This document shows positions 13,543 through 25,781 of a stretch of DNA of 64,000 nucleotides, one piece after another; position 1 is the stretch's first letter, and every line of letters starts with the position of its first letter. Source of the stretch: Onchocerca volvulus (Eukaryota; Nematoda; Chromadorea; Rhabditida; Onchocercidae). The DNA lies in the NCBI GenBank assembly GCA_000499405.2, contig HG738137.1, positions 18,312,581-18,376,580 on the forward strand, in the 5' to 3' direction. Below the pieces are notes generated by a model. That model worked only from the letters and a program-made list of their open reading frames with translations. It was not told the origin of the DNA and made no database searches. The position numbers and the translations under genes are program-made.

Positions 13543-16500
13543 ATGGGTGGACCAGGTAGCGGAATGATACCAAAAGGTGTTGGTGCTCCGCCACCGCCTG
13601 GAATGGATAATCGTGGTGGAAAATTGATGTGTATCAAAGTCCGCATGCTTGACGATTCTGTTGGCGTATTTCATTTAGGAGTAAGTATTTTATATTTCAT
13701 TTCGACTAGTCCCTGATAACATAACTTTTTTATGTTTGCTAGTTTTTTTAATTTGAACTAATTAAATTAGTAAAATTGAATTATCTGAAACTTATAATCA
13801 AATCAAAAATGATCAGTTCATCGCGGAGTAGGAATTACAATCGTAAAAATATCGATAAACAAAAAAATATTTATCCATTGTTCGAGAAGATAATGTTATT
13901 CTTTAGTGAATTGAAATCTAAATTATATTAAGTCAAATAAAATTAATTTGAAATGAATTTGCACTGAAATAAATTTAATTCTCCAGCATAAAGCACTTGG
14001 ACAGGCATTATTCGATGAAGTATGTCGTCATTTAAATTTACTCGAATGTGACTATTTCAGTCTTGAATTTACCGACTGCTACGGCAATCGTGTATGCTTT
14101 ATTTCATTGCTATTTCAATTCCTAAAATATAAATTACTGCTAGCTTTTTAGTATTTAAAGTGAAATTACTTCATTAAATCATTCATTTCTATTCTTTTCT
14201 CTTCTGATTATTTTAATCAAAAATGACATTTTACTTATGAATTTTCAGTGTTGGTTGGATAAAGATAAGCCTATCTTGCGACAAATCACTACAACTCACA
14301 GCGATGCTCGTTTTTATTTTATTGTCAAATTTTATACACCAAATCCAGCGGATCTCGTTGAAGAATATACAAGGTTTTTTTTCTTCATTCCACTCTTTTA
14401 ATTACTTTCGTACAATTTTTCCAACAAAAAAAAAGATGTCCAACTCATTCATTTTATATCATTGCTAAAGTATTCTATCAAATCTTAAAATCTTTATTTT
14501 TCTCACCAGTGTTTATTTCATCAAAACTTTCTTCCTGCGAATAAACTGATAACTGAAATCAATTAATCTACTTCGCCATAACTTAATTGAATCTATAAAT
14601 CACTCCAACTTCTTTTTTTTTTTCAATTTCCGCTTTCTTCATCTTTGTATTAGACTAGTTGCCTAAAGTTAAGGCTCATTGTCTTCCTTACACAAATGCT
14701 TAAGTTTTTTTGATAGCCTGAAATTGAAGTTTAATAATTATGGATGCAGCTTGATATGGGTATCAAATTGTTTGTTAGACAAGATTTCCTGAGAGATTTT
14801 GTTGTAAATTTACTATTTTTGTAGGATAAATTCAAACTTTACAGGTATTTAAATTTAAAAAATTTATACCTATAAATTTTTACAGGTATTTGTTTGCCTT
14901 ACAAATTAAACGAGATCTTGCAATGGGCGAACTAATATGTAATGAGAATACAGCTGCCCTTCTGGCTTCATATATTGTTCAATCGGATTGTGGCGATTTC
15001 GCAGCCGAAGACTATCCGGATGATAGTTATTTATCAAGTGCTCGTTTTATACCCAACCAAAGTAGCACATTCCAGAAGAAAGTTATGGAAAATCATAAGA
15101 AATTGATGTAAGTATGTTTGTTATTTTAACCTTTTCTTGAAATAATTTGTAAATTTTAATTTTTTGTTAAATTAAAATTTTTGCATAGAAATGGGAGATT
15201 TACGGATAAATTTTCACATAATTACATTTTATGCTACGCTTATCTTGAAAGAAATTAAATTTCTTTATTCATCATTGGAACTTATTTTAATACTGTTTCA
15301 CGATTGATTTTAGAAATTGTGGATTAGTTTAATATTTGCTTTAATACGGATCAATTACAAAACTTATTTATTGCGACATATTATAAGTTTTATGTTGAAC
15401 ACAAATAAGAATCTCAAATTTCTCAATATGATCCAACTATTATTGCCAAACTTTACAATTATTTACATAATTGTAAATTCTGGAATAATGAAAATTTTTT
15501 AGCGGTATGAGTCCCGGTGAAAGTGATTTAACTCTTCTTGAAACAGCACGACGTTGTGATTTTTATGGCGTAAAGTTGCATGCTGCTAAGGTTTAATTTT
15601 TTTTTTTCAATTTCTAAGATTTAATTTATTCAGTTTTTTTTTTTCTTTGCAATATGGAAATTCAGCTAAAATAGAATATTGGAAAAACTAATGACAATGG
15701 GATATTGGAAAACTTTCGACATTTATTTATTAAATCAGATTTAATGATTGACATTGAGAATCTTCTTGAATGATTCAGATACAGATTTTCATCATCATGT
15801 AGACAATTAGATCTAAAGCAAAATCTGGAAAAAAAATCCAAAAGCGACAAAAAATTGCAATTTGCATTTCATACATTCAAGTTTCAGAATTAAAAAATTT
15901 CTAGGATGTGGAAGGAACCGAAATAAGCTTAACAATTGCTCATATGGGTATTCGAGTATTCCATCAGTTTCAATGCGTTTCAACATTTTCTTGGGCTAAA
16001 ATTCGCAAACTTTCATTTAAGCGTCGCAAATTGTTAATAAAGCTACATCCGGAGAGCCATGTAAGCCAACTTTCTGAAGAAATTTTCTCTAACAAAAGAA
16101 ATTTCTGTTTACTAAATTCTAAATTAAAGTGGATCATATTTTGGTCATTTTGTATATATGCAAAAAAAAGACATTCAAAAAAAACCATTTGTTTCAATTT
16201 AATTTTTCTTGATTTGAGAAGTACATAAATTTATTTATTTCGTTACTAATAATTATTAAATTTCTTTTGATATTTGAGTCATACAATGAAATAGCTACAA
16301 AAGTTTTTCAGTTAAATTCTTTTTGCAGACTACTAAAATATGAAATAAAATTTCATTACATTCAATAGAGACATATGAAGAATAAAAACCAATTTAATTC
16401 AAAAAAGAAAAAAAAACAAAACTTAACAAAACAAAAAAACGGAACAAAAAAAAGAATGTCCTTTTATATATACTTTTTTTTTTAATTTTTATTGTTTTGT

Positions 16501-19500
16501 CTGTTTGTTTTTTTTTTCCTTTTTGTTTGTTTACTGTGTAAAATTTTTTTTCTAGCAGTACTATAAAGAGACGATCGAATTTTTATTTGAAAGTAGAAAT
16601 GAGTGCAAAAATTTCTGGAAAAAATGCGTAGAACATCATACATTTTTCCGATGTATTGAAGTTTTACCGATGAAAAGAACTCGCGAAGGTCGTTTCTTCA
16701 GTAAAGGTTCTGCTTTCAGGTATGTTTTTCTGAAATTCTACAATTGCATTTTTTGAATATTTGATTCTGTTTTGAAAGTTAATTTCTGAATTGTTAAAAT
16801 ACGTAATAGTCTCTGAGATATGCTCTTTCTATTTGTTGGATGTGATTCGTACTGAAATTCATTTATTTTTTTTCATGATAGTTACAAAAAATTATTCAAT
16901 GTATTTATGAACATTTCATATTTTTTAAATTCATGAATTATCCAAAGACATCTTTTTTACAGATATCAAGGCAGAACACAAAAACAATTGATTGATTATA
17001 TTCGAGAACATAGAAAACGACGTGAACCGTTTACAAGGTTTGTAAAGTTTGAAAAATTAATTGCAATGTTTTTTAAAAAATTTTCAAAAATGAACAAGTA
17101 AAAAGGATTCAGGAGAGATTTTTTTTTTAGGCCAATTAAGTCAGGCCTTTCATCTTCAACTAATGGTCGACTCTCGCGGCCGGCTTACTTTGAAACGAAT
17201 CATCCTGCTTATGCAACAGTGAGCGAACGATCCGTGAATTTGATCGGTTCTGGGACGTTACCTTCAAGAAATGTACCAGTATATTGCATGAATGGAGAAC
17301 GATCGATAAATCGTGGTTCATTTATAAGTAACCAAAGTCATGGTCAAGGTACAGGTCAGCAACAACCAGTGACAACAGGTACGATGAGTTACTTTCCTGG
17401 TGAGATACCTCCGAATAAATATGGTACCACTGCCAGTATTCGTAATCATCGCCATCGATATTCGCAGAACTATCCAAGTAACAGTAGTGCTGTGGCGGTG
17501 AACGGTGAACGAATGTGTTTAAGTGATATGGAAAGCAATGATTTATGCTCGTTGGCTGGTGGTGGTACCATGAATTCGCGCTACAGGCAGCAACAATCTG
17601 ATTTTAGATCTCTGAAATCGTCTAATGTTAAATCTGTAAAAACAGGAGCAATAGCGGTACCGAGTAACTCCGGTAATATTACTGATACATCAGATAATGA
17701 TGCTATCACATCGGTATCATTGCCAAATGTACTCGGTGATGACGTACAAATTGCTTGTCATGAATTTGAGCTTAAATGTGAATGTCCACCCAAGTCGGCA
17801 TCTGGTGACAATTTCCTGGAACTACATCAACCACCCCGTGATTATGATAATACTAGCGAAGGCTCGTACAAATTATCCGATAACGAGTTACGATCAGCAC
17901 ATTCCGATATCCAGCCTGTTCCTGTAAATCCTGTTTATGCAACCACATTCACAGCCAAGCGTGTTGGTAATGTAATTGTTAAGAAGGTGGTTTCAAATAC
18001 TCGATCTACACCAAATACCACCGATGATGAAGATCCGTACAGCGAAAGACGATTGGACAGTGGTAGAAGGAAAATAGAAACAGAACGTATTCAGCAAAAA
18101 ACTTTAGAGCATGTTTATCGGCAAGAATCTTCTGAAAGCAATCAGGTTGAGATTGACGATGCAAATTCTCAACGACGATTCTATGTTGAAAAGAAGCACT
18201 CATCGTCGGCACCAGCTTCATATGCAGAATATCCGTTGCATCAAAAATTAGTACCCATCGAGATTGATGGTCCAAATGTTAACCTGGATGAACATAAAAA
18301 GTTGAGTAGTAAGAAGGAAATGAATAGAATCTCAAAGTTACGTGGTAATGCTCCACCACAAACTCCAATTCGTGCACCTGCTACGAAAATAGAATCAGAT
18401 CGTTGGTCCATAACCACTGAATCTCAACCGTCTATTTCATATACCAAAGAAGTGCAACCAAAGCATTCAAAAATTGTATATACATCGAAAGGTACCATCT
18501 TGCAAAGGCCAAAAATAATCCTAGATGAGGATGACTTAAGCGGCAGTGAGAACATCTACAGTAACGTTAGCTTAATTCATGCTTCAGATACTAGTCAGAG
18601 CTATATGACAATAGCTCAACCACAACAAGCTCCCAAAACTTATGGTGCAATTAGACCATTGCCGGGTAAAGTTATAACTAAGGAAAATTTAATAATTACT
18701 CCAGAAGGTTATCGAGAACGAAAACCGAAACCGGTGGTACCTCCGAAACCAAAGAACCTTGCTTGCACTTCAGAAACTGGCTTCACAGAATTGACTTCAA
18801 TCGGCGCTGTACCGGAATCAAAACCAAGCCATCCGGTAGTAAATCTTCAAAAAGAAGGATTTTTTCCATCCTATACGGCAGCAACAAGCAAACCCGAAAT
18901 GAATCGTCCTGCGCTGATTTCGGTGCAAAGTGAGGATCATCCAGAAATTCAGCAATGCCATCTCTTCAACAGCGACATTCCATACGTGCTTACAATGCGT
19001 AATTTATCCACTGAATCTGAAGGCTCTTTTTCAACTTTCAAAGATACCAGTAGTAAGAATATGGTTTCGGAAGCTTTAGCCAGCGTTGTGGAGAGCGGAA
19101 GTTTGCATAGATCACTGTCAAGTTCACAGAGTCCGGAAAGGTTGAAGAGAAGAAAATCCTTAGATTTGGTACCTAAAAAGCGACTACCATCACCAGGTAA
19201 TTTCTCTTCTCAAGATCATTCTTTATCATCTTCTACACCCGAATCTGGCGATGTCTTGGAATATTTGCTTCGAAAACGAAGTATTGAGAAGTCTTCAATT
19301 GCAAGGCGTGGACGTCGAGGCGATCCACGTCGTCAGACTCAACCTGTCCGTTTTAATATTCCATCGAGTGCGAAGACTGAAGGACAACAAATTGGTGCAG
19401 TTTCACAACCGAATTTAAATGATAACATTGAGTATGTGATGGAGAACAATGAAAAGCATGAAAGAGTGACGAAAGACTTAGAAGAGAATGATCGGATGGA

Positions 19501-19894
19501 TTCTGATTTCAAAACAGAATCAGAACGATCTTCGGAAACTCAAAAGAAGAAAGAGGAACATTCAAAAAATAACGGGTCAGTTATCATTGGAAATGAATTG
19601 ACGGATTCAACTAATGTCGATGATTTCCCACCACCACCACCTCCACCTCCACCACCACCTCCTCTTCCATCACCGATACCGATTGTTTTGAAGCATTCAC
19701 CAAGTCCGGCAGCATCACAACCGGTCACGGAAGCATGCATGCAAGAAAGTGTGGAAACATTACCTTACGCAGATGAATCGGCTTCTTCTCGAGCGTCCTG
19801 CGCTTCCAAGGATGAAACAACCGACAAAATTTCATCATCAGGACCATCATCAACCTTGAGAACGCCTACCGGTGTCCTGTGGACCGATTTTTAG
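13543..19894 (+). CDS. FERM-FA domain protein, FARP/FRMD7 type
   Basis: Nine exons: 13543-13680, 13987-14091, 14249-14373, 14886-15107, 15503-15590, 15905-16060, 16556-16719, 16963-17037, 17131-19894, all with GT-AG borders and matching phase; 1278 residues. The FERM domain (about 27-315) contains YLFALQIKRDLAMG, GDF, LLETARRCDFYGV and KIRKLSFKRRK, followed by a FERM-adjacent segment (about 325-357, FSKGSAF, GRTQKQLIDYI). This matches FARP1/2 and FRMD7, and the C. elegans counterpart is probably frm-3. Such proteins link membrane proteins to the cytoskeleton, often at synapses. The last exon encodes about 920 disordered residues with a run of about 13 prolines near 1190, and no DH or PH domain. 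The C-terminus WTDF fits a class I PDZ ligand. TTACAG at 13530-13535 is a likely trans-splice acceptor. Confidence 0.88.
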
Positions 19895-22800
19895 ATTGCT
19901 TATTTTTATGTAACTGCTGATAGATTCCGTCCATCAGTGAATGTTTGTGCATTGAATTGGTGGCGTACCTTAATTTGCTTAAAATATTGTAAATTCGGAA
20001 AAAAATGCTATAAAATTACAAAGTTATAAAATTATCTATTAGTACTATCTGCCAATGAATGAATTCTCGGAGAAACTTTATAAAAATGAAACATTTAGTA
20101 AAATAAGATTCTTTATTTACAATCAAAAGTTACGCCACCTTTTGTCGCAGTACGGTTTTTTTTTTTTTTTTCGATTTCTGTTAATGAGCTTTTTTTATGC
20201 ATGTAATTAATTATTTGTGCTGGTATAGAATCAACATTGAGCAAATTCAATTCTTGCAAATTTGGCAGGTTTTTTCTAAAATTTGTTTATTTCACGAAGG
20301 AAAATTAATTTCGGGAGAATTTCAACCTTCACATCTATAATTTTTTAAAAAAAGTATTAAATAAAGTCAAATCAATTAAATGAATATAAATAATTTTTCA
20401 AGTTGATAATTTTTATTTACATTTAAAATTATGATTTTGAAGAGATTGTGAGATTGCTCATGCTGCTTCTTACAATGATAATACTTACGTGAATTTTTTT
20501 ATGATTAGCATGCTCAAAAAAATTTATTTTGCTGGACTTTTTGTTGAAGAAAAGGCAGTAAGAATTTTTTGATCAAAGAAATTTTCTCAAAGTAAGTGAA
20601 ATTTAAAACAAATTTTAGAATTTAAGATAAATTGTCCAGTAAATATGTATGTTGCGATGGAAATTTAAGGAATTTGATAAGTTAATTTATAAGCTGATAT
20701 CATTATTGTTATTAATATTAGTTATTGTTCCTTTGTTGTCATGTTATTATCGTTGCTATCTCGTTTCTGTCGTTGTCGTTGTTCCATCGATATGTCTCTT
20801 GAGAGTTGAAGTTTGATTGATAGCTTGTCGTTTGATTTCAATTGCTTTAGAAAGAGTTTATATATCTTTGCCAATTCATCGTTAATGATTTTGTTATTGT
20901 TGTTTTGGCAATGATTTTGGTGGACATCATTGATGGAACTTCGTCTTCCTGCTTCTGTGTGCTTTTGTTTTTCAAAATGAAGTCCGCCATGAATATTTCA
21001 CGTCCGAAATCATCATATTTAGAATGACGGTTGAGCTTACTATATTTATAATTTCGTTCTCAAGTAATCAAAAGTTCCTCTAATAGGTGGAAAAATTGTA
21101 TATTTAATTGGAATGGATTTGATCTCGAATTGGCAGTTTGCTAATTCAAATCTTGTAGTTATGAATTTGAGAAAGAGCGCAAATATTCATCAAAATGTAC
21201 ATTATTATTTATTTATTTTAACAGCTTTTAAGCATTTGTTTTGATAAATAAAGATTTTCTACGGTTATTATATGTAATTTTAATTTTTTATTTATTTATT
21301 TTTTTATTTTTTTGAATTGCTCAAAACCGCTATTGCTTCTGGTATACATTTTGGTGTATAGGAAGACGAGAAATAGTTTTCAAAAAAAGAAAAGTGATAG
21401 AAAAGTAAAACAAGAAAGTAACGCGAATTCAAAACTTCTCCCAATGATGTCCTTCCAAGGTATCAGTGCTGGCATATTGCAATTTATGAATAATATTTCA
21501 TTGCTTATTGAATAAGCAATTTTGTATAAGTTATCGATGTACTATTCTTATTACTCTTCATTTTCTAATGTTTAAAAAACTTAAATATCATTCGGTAAAA
21601 CGCTGCTAAAAGGATACCAATCAGTTATCATCTCTGTTTCAGAGATATCCATGATATTATTAAGGCCAATAAAAACATTTTTCAAAAGAATTATCACTTG
21701 AATGATATTTTATGTAAATCTACGGATTTTTTTAAAATCTAATCACTGTTCACTTTCCTTACTAATACTTGAATTTTTCGTTATTCGTTTGAAAAAAGAG
21801 AAAAAAAAGGAAGAAAAAGGATCGCATCAAAAGAATCAAATTCTCAAAAATTGAAAAACACAGTTTTCTTAACTTCTGAGCTAAAAGTAGAAAAGAAATT
21901 GGTATAAATTCAGAGCAATGGTAATAAAGCAATTTTGCTCGTAAATTAACTGTTATTTCAAATTTTCGTTAAAAAGTCTGAAAAACTGAAAAGAACGGAT
22001 TGTGATTTTTTTCTCTTTTTTTCTTTTTTTTTTCCTTTTTTTAATTCGATAATTGCTAATATTGACGAGGTAGTATTAATTGTTATTTGTTTGATAAAAA
22101 AAAAGATGTAATGTGACATGTGAATGTAATTCGCACTTATTTTTTGTAATATAATGGAAAGGTTTCTTTGATTTTTTCTATTATGTATTCATTTAAAATG
22201 ATTAGATATTCAATCATCGTTGGAAAATTGAGTGCAATGAATTTTAATGAAATAAAGTCTAAATTGAATTTGGAATTATGCAATACTTGTTGATTTGTTG
22301 CCACATAAAAGTTATGTATTAGAGTGCATTGATCACTTGAAAAATTCAATCTTAATTTTTCTTGCCATTATAACGCATTTTGTTCAATCCAGAAAAAGTA
22401 ATATAAATCGTTATAATCACCGGGTTCAAATTTTACATTTCAATTGGTGCTTTTATTGTTTTTATGAATTTTCGATTTTTGCGACAGATCGCCCATTTTG
22501 TTGATTGTAATGCTACTTTATATTGTATTTATCTACTCATACAGGTCTTTCTTCATAAATTCGTGTATTCTTCCTTAGTCTTCTTGCTAATTATTCTTTT
22601 GGCGCTATTTTTTAATTGGAGAAGAGCAATTTTATTCCTTTCATATCCGAATTTTTTACGAATTTTAAGCAGTTTTGATTTTGATGCTAGACGAATTTTT
22701 CTATGCCTTTTATTTTAATATTTCTTTAAAATTATAGTTCATTATATCGTTAAAAAAAAGAAAGGATATTATGATTTTGTAAGGTGTTTTGATCAAGTAT

Positions 22801-24055
22801 CATTGTTTTCTGCTTAATTATTATTAAATAAAACCTATGCCATTAATCAGATTTGCACTTGCACCTGTAATCCGAAATTTGACTGAGAAACTGATTGTTT
22901 AATTATATATTTCTTAAAATTATCTGCTGCAGGATTAATTTTCATAAATATTGCACTAATTACTTACCTAGGGAACTAATCTTTTAGGGCCTCTTTGGTA
23001 CCATTGCATGCACATATTCGTGTCTTCTTTTGCATACTTGATCGAAAGAATCTAAATATTTTCATTCAACATGCATAATTTGACATACATTTTATATTAC
23101 TTTATGGTGTGGAAGTTTTATTTGATCTGTCTTCATATCACTAACAGTTGCATTTTCATCATTTTGCCTGCTTTTAGTGATAGAATCTCGAAAACACAGA
23201 CAATTCAAAAGTTCTTTTTCCCACATTATTTTTCAATCATTTCAAAATGCTACTTTTCTCGAATGCTAGTTTTGCAGAAAATAAAAGTATTATTGATTTA
23301 ATAAATGGTCTCATTGAATTCACATTACTTATGTACTATTTCTTCATTTTTTCTTATCCCATGGGATGACTGGAATATTCGTCGATTTTTTTTTATTCAA
23401 ATCATCCATTAGTCCTTTTCTTTTAAATGTCACAACTTTTTCAAATTTGTTTGTACTGTTTTTCTTCCTTTTTTTTTGTACATTATCTTAGTGTAAAGTA
23501 ATAAAATCATACTGTTGTTGATCAGCCTTTCATTTTTTTTCTGCCATAAAAGATGGAAAAAAGAAGAAAATTTGACAGATAAGTGTGATGGATAAAATGA
23601 AAGTTTTACTGAAATAGAAGTTTAATTAACTTTTATTATCAAATATGTTTGATTAATGAAAGTTCGTTTTTTCAGAACAAAAAAAATTGCCGAAAAAAAA
23701 TTTCCCTACAACCAATATAAAATTCAAAAATTATTTTTTTCTCGAAAAAATAGATCGAACTAAATGTTAACACAACAATGAGCCACTGATGAATCTTGCA
23801 GCTGGTTTTCGATATTCAAAAAAATTCTGATATGAATAATTTCAAGAAATGCATCAAATTTGGACCTGTTTAGAAGGGAGCGAGATTAGAGCAGGGCTAG
23901 CAGTTCACTATCTTCTGCATTTAAATTATATCAATTTAAAAAATTGTAGTATAGTTTTGTTTATTTATTGATAGATATTTTTCAAAAATCGAATTTTTTC
24001 AAATACTTTCCATTTTCAGAAATATCTCTTTAATATTTAAAATGAACAATTCCAG
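19895..24055. other. 3' region of the FERM gene and gene-free interval
   Basis: The start of this interval is presumably the 3' untranslated region of the FERM gene; a canonical AATAAA lies at 20360-20365. The rest is A+T-rich with no convincing exon chain. A 91-codon stop-free frame without an early ATG runs on the minus strand at 20722-20997 and is rich in Asn, Gln, Lys and Arg, partly from CAA/GAC-like simple sequence. I could not link it to other exons. Confidence 0.4.
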
Positions 24056-25039
24056 TATCGGATGATCAAAATACCGCTGATTCCGGATCTGAATGTTCAC
24101 CGATTCGCCTATCGAAAATTGCCAGACGAAATATCAATCCAGCATTTGTTACCACAATTGCTTAAAGAGATGACGGTGAAAACTCTTAAGTTTCATTTGG
24201 CTTTTTGAATAATTAACTTCATGAATTTACTTCCATGCTATTGTGGCTTTTTGAATACAAAGTACCATTTGACTTGCCAATATGCAAATCTGCAGGTAGA
24301 AGAAGGCGATGTCGTAGTAGATCCGACCACTTGCTTTACCATAGAGGTGGTCAATCATATATTCTTGCTGTCCGCGATTGTAAAAAAAATTCGAGATCTT
24401 TGGCTTGAAGAGCTAACAAAAGCCATTCGAAATGCTAAGCACTCCAGAATTGAAGAATTACCTCAAACTGTAACATTTGGTTAGTTTAAATTTTTGTTTA
24501 ATTTAGTACAAAAAGTACAAGTTAAAATATGGGATATTTCAATAAATTAAAACAAATGGCAACGAAATCGCATTAGTAGATGGATTATATTTAAATAATT
24601 GGATGATTATGGATTTATCCGTAAATTAGTTTGTGTATTTATAAAAATTTCAAAGATTACAGTTTTTCGTATCCTTTTTCGAATTTATTCTTAATTATTG
24701 TACTTAAATTTGATTTCAGGTCTTATCACTTATTATTTCTTTGTTCAAAAGAAGCTTTTTGCATCAATGTAAAATAAAAAATTTAATATTCTTGCAGAAA
24801 CTTTTATTTGATTTTTGCAGTGATTGCGGAAGGAAGTTAAAACGATAAATTTACGCATAACTATAGTATGTCGAACACACATGAATCAATTAATACTTTT
24901 GGTTTGTTGCTGTTTCATTTCCAGAATTTGATAATTATTTAGAAAAAATAAATGATAAATGATAAATGAACAAATTTTTATTCGATTTGCAGATGGTACG
25001 AATGCATCCGTGAATCATTCATCAATAGTAGCCCTCTAG
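24056..25039 (+). CDS. Orphan PH-domain tail (three exons, beginning not found)
   Basis: Exons 24056-24175, 24296-24479 and 24993-25039 join in phase through GT-AG introns and end in TAG. The product of about 117 residues resembles the second half of a PH domain: LLPQLLKEMTVEEGD across the first junction, CFTIEVVNH, then a C-terminal helix with WLEEL and AIRNAK. From memory this is closest to the first PH domain of FARP-type Rho exchange factors. No start codon, DH domain or first half of the PH domain is visible upstream. It could be the 3' end of an alternative transcript of the FERM gene, or a relic. In another frame the first exon reads SDDQNTADSGSECSPI and on to a stop at 24165, an equally protein-like reading, so the frame of exon one is uncertain. 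Confidence 0.45.
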
Positions 25040-25647
25040 ATCTCATCGCAAGTTTTTCATCCAAATAATTTTATGACACTTCCGCCCGTTTCCAAATTTC
25101 TTATTGTTTTCATAAAAAATATTAATGATGCTGATCTATGGTCAATCTGAAACGTTTCCACCTTCTTCCTTCAAGCTAATAGAACTCCATCGCCAAATAT
25201 ATCCGACGGATAATAAAGCAGGACGACATTTAATGTTAAATCAGATGTATCTGCAAAATGCATAAAATTAATTGAATCAACATATCCACCGACTAACTTT
25301 TGATTCATTCGTTTATTAATTATATATTAAATATTAATTTATTCATTTCCTTCTTTTAACATTTTAGAATCAGTTAGCAATTTAATTTGGTATGTACATA
25401 CGTTTATTCTATGCAATCACATAATAAAGTATAGTGTTTCCTAATCTGATCTATCAGCCAGAAATTGATCAGTTTATCGAGTTTAATTGTATCTGGTCAA
25501 AAATTGCCGATTTATTGTAAAACAAAATTTATTTACGCTAAAAAATAATGACATAATTCGCTTCATAACAAAAGCAATCTGAAAGAGTATCATTATACAA
25601 CATCGAAATAAAAAGGGATCACGTCAGAGATTTGAACTCGTAAAAAA
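25040..25647. other. Convergent intergenic interval
   Basis: This stretch lies between the PH-tail exons (plus) and the 3' end of the first kinase copy (minus). It has AATAAA-like signals near 25209 and 25420 on the plus strand, and nothing else that I recognise. Confidence 0.4.
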
Positions 25648-25781
25648 GTCAATAAATACCTACAATAAAACATAATGTATCAATATTTCTTTTTTTATTT
25701 AAATCTATTTTCCAAATGCATACACCAAATATTGAGAGCAATGGCAGTCAACATCAGTTCGATTCCGACAATGTGATCATT

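Noticed and set aside
19540..19740. Minus-strand frame with a long glycine run
   Set aside because: It is the complement of the polyproline tract in the last FERM exon.
22060..22085. GAGGTAGTA, reminiscent of the let-7 family seed
   Set aside because: The bases after the seed do not match let-7 and no hairpin partner is visible nearby.
25625..25660. Minus-strand GAGTTCAAATCTC, resembling a tRNA T-arm/B box
   Set aside because: No A box, anticodon arm or acceptor stem can be folded around it.
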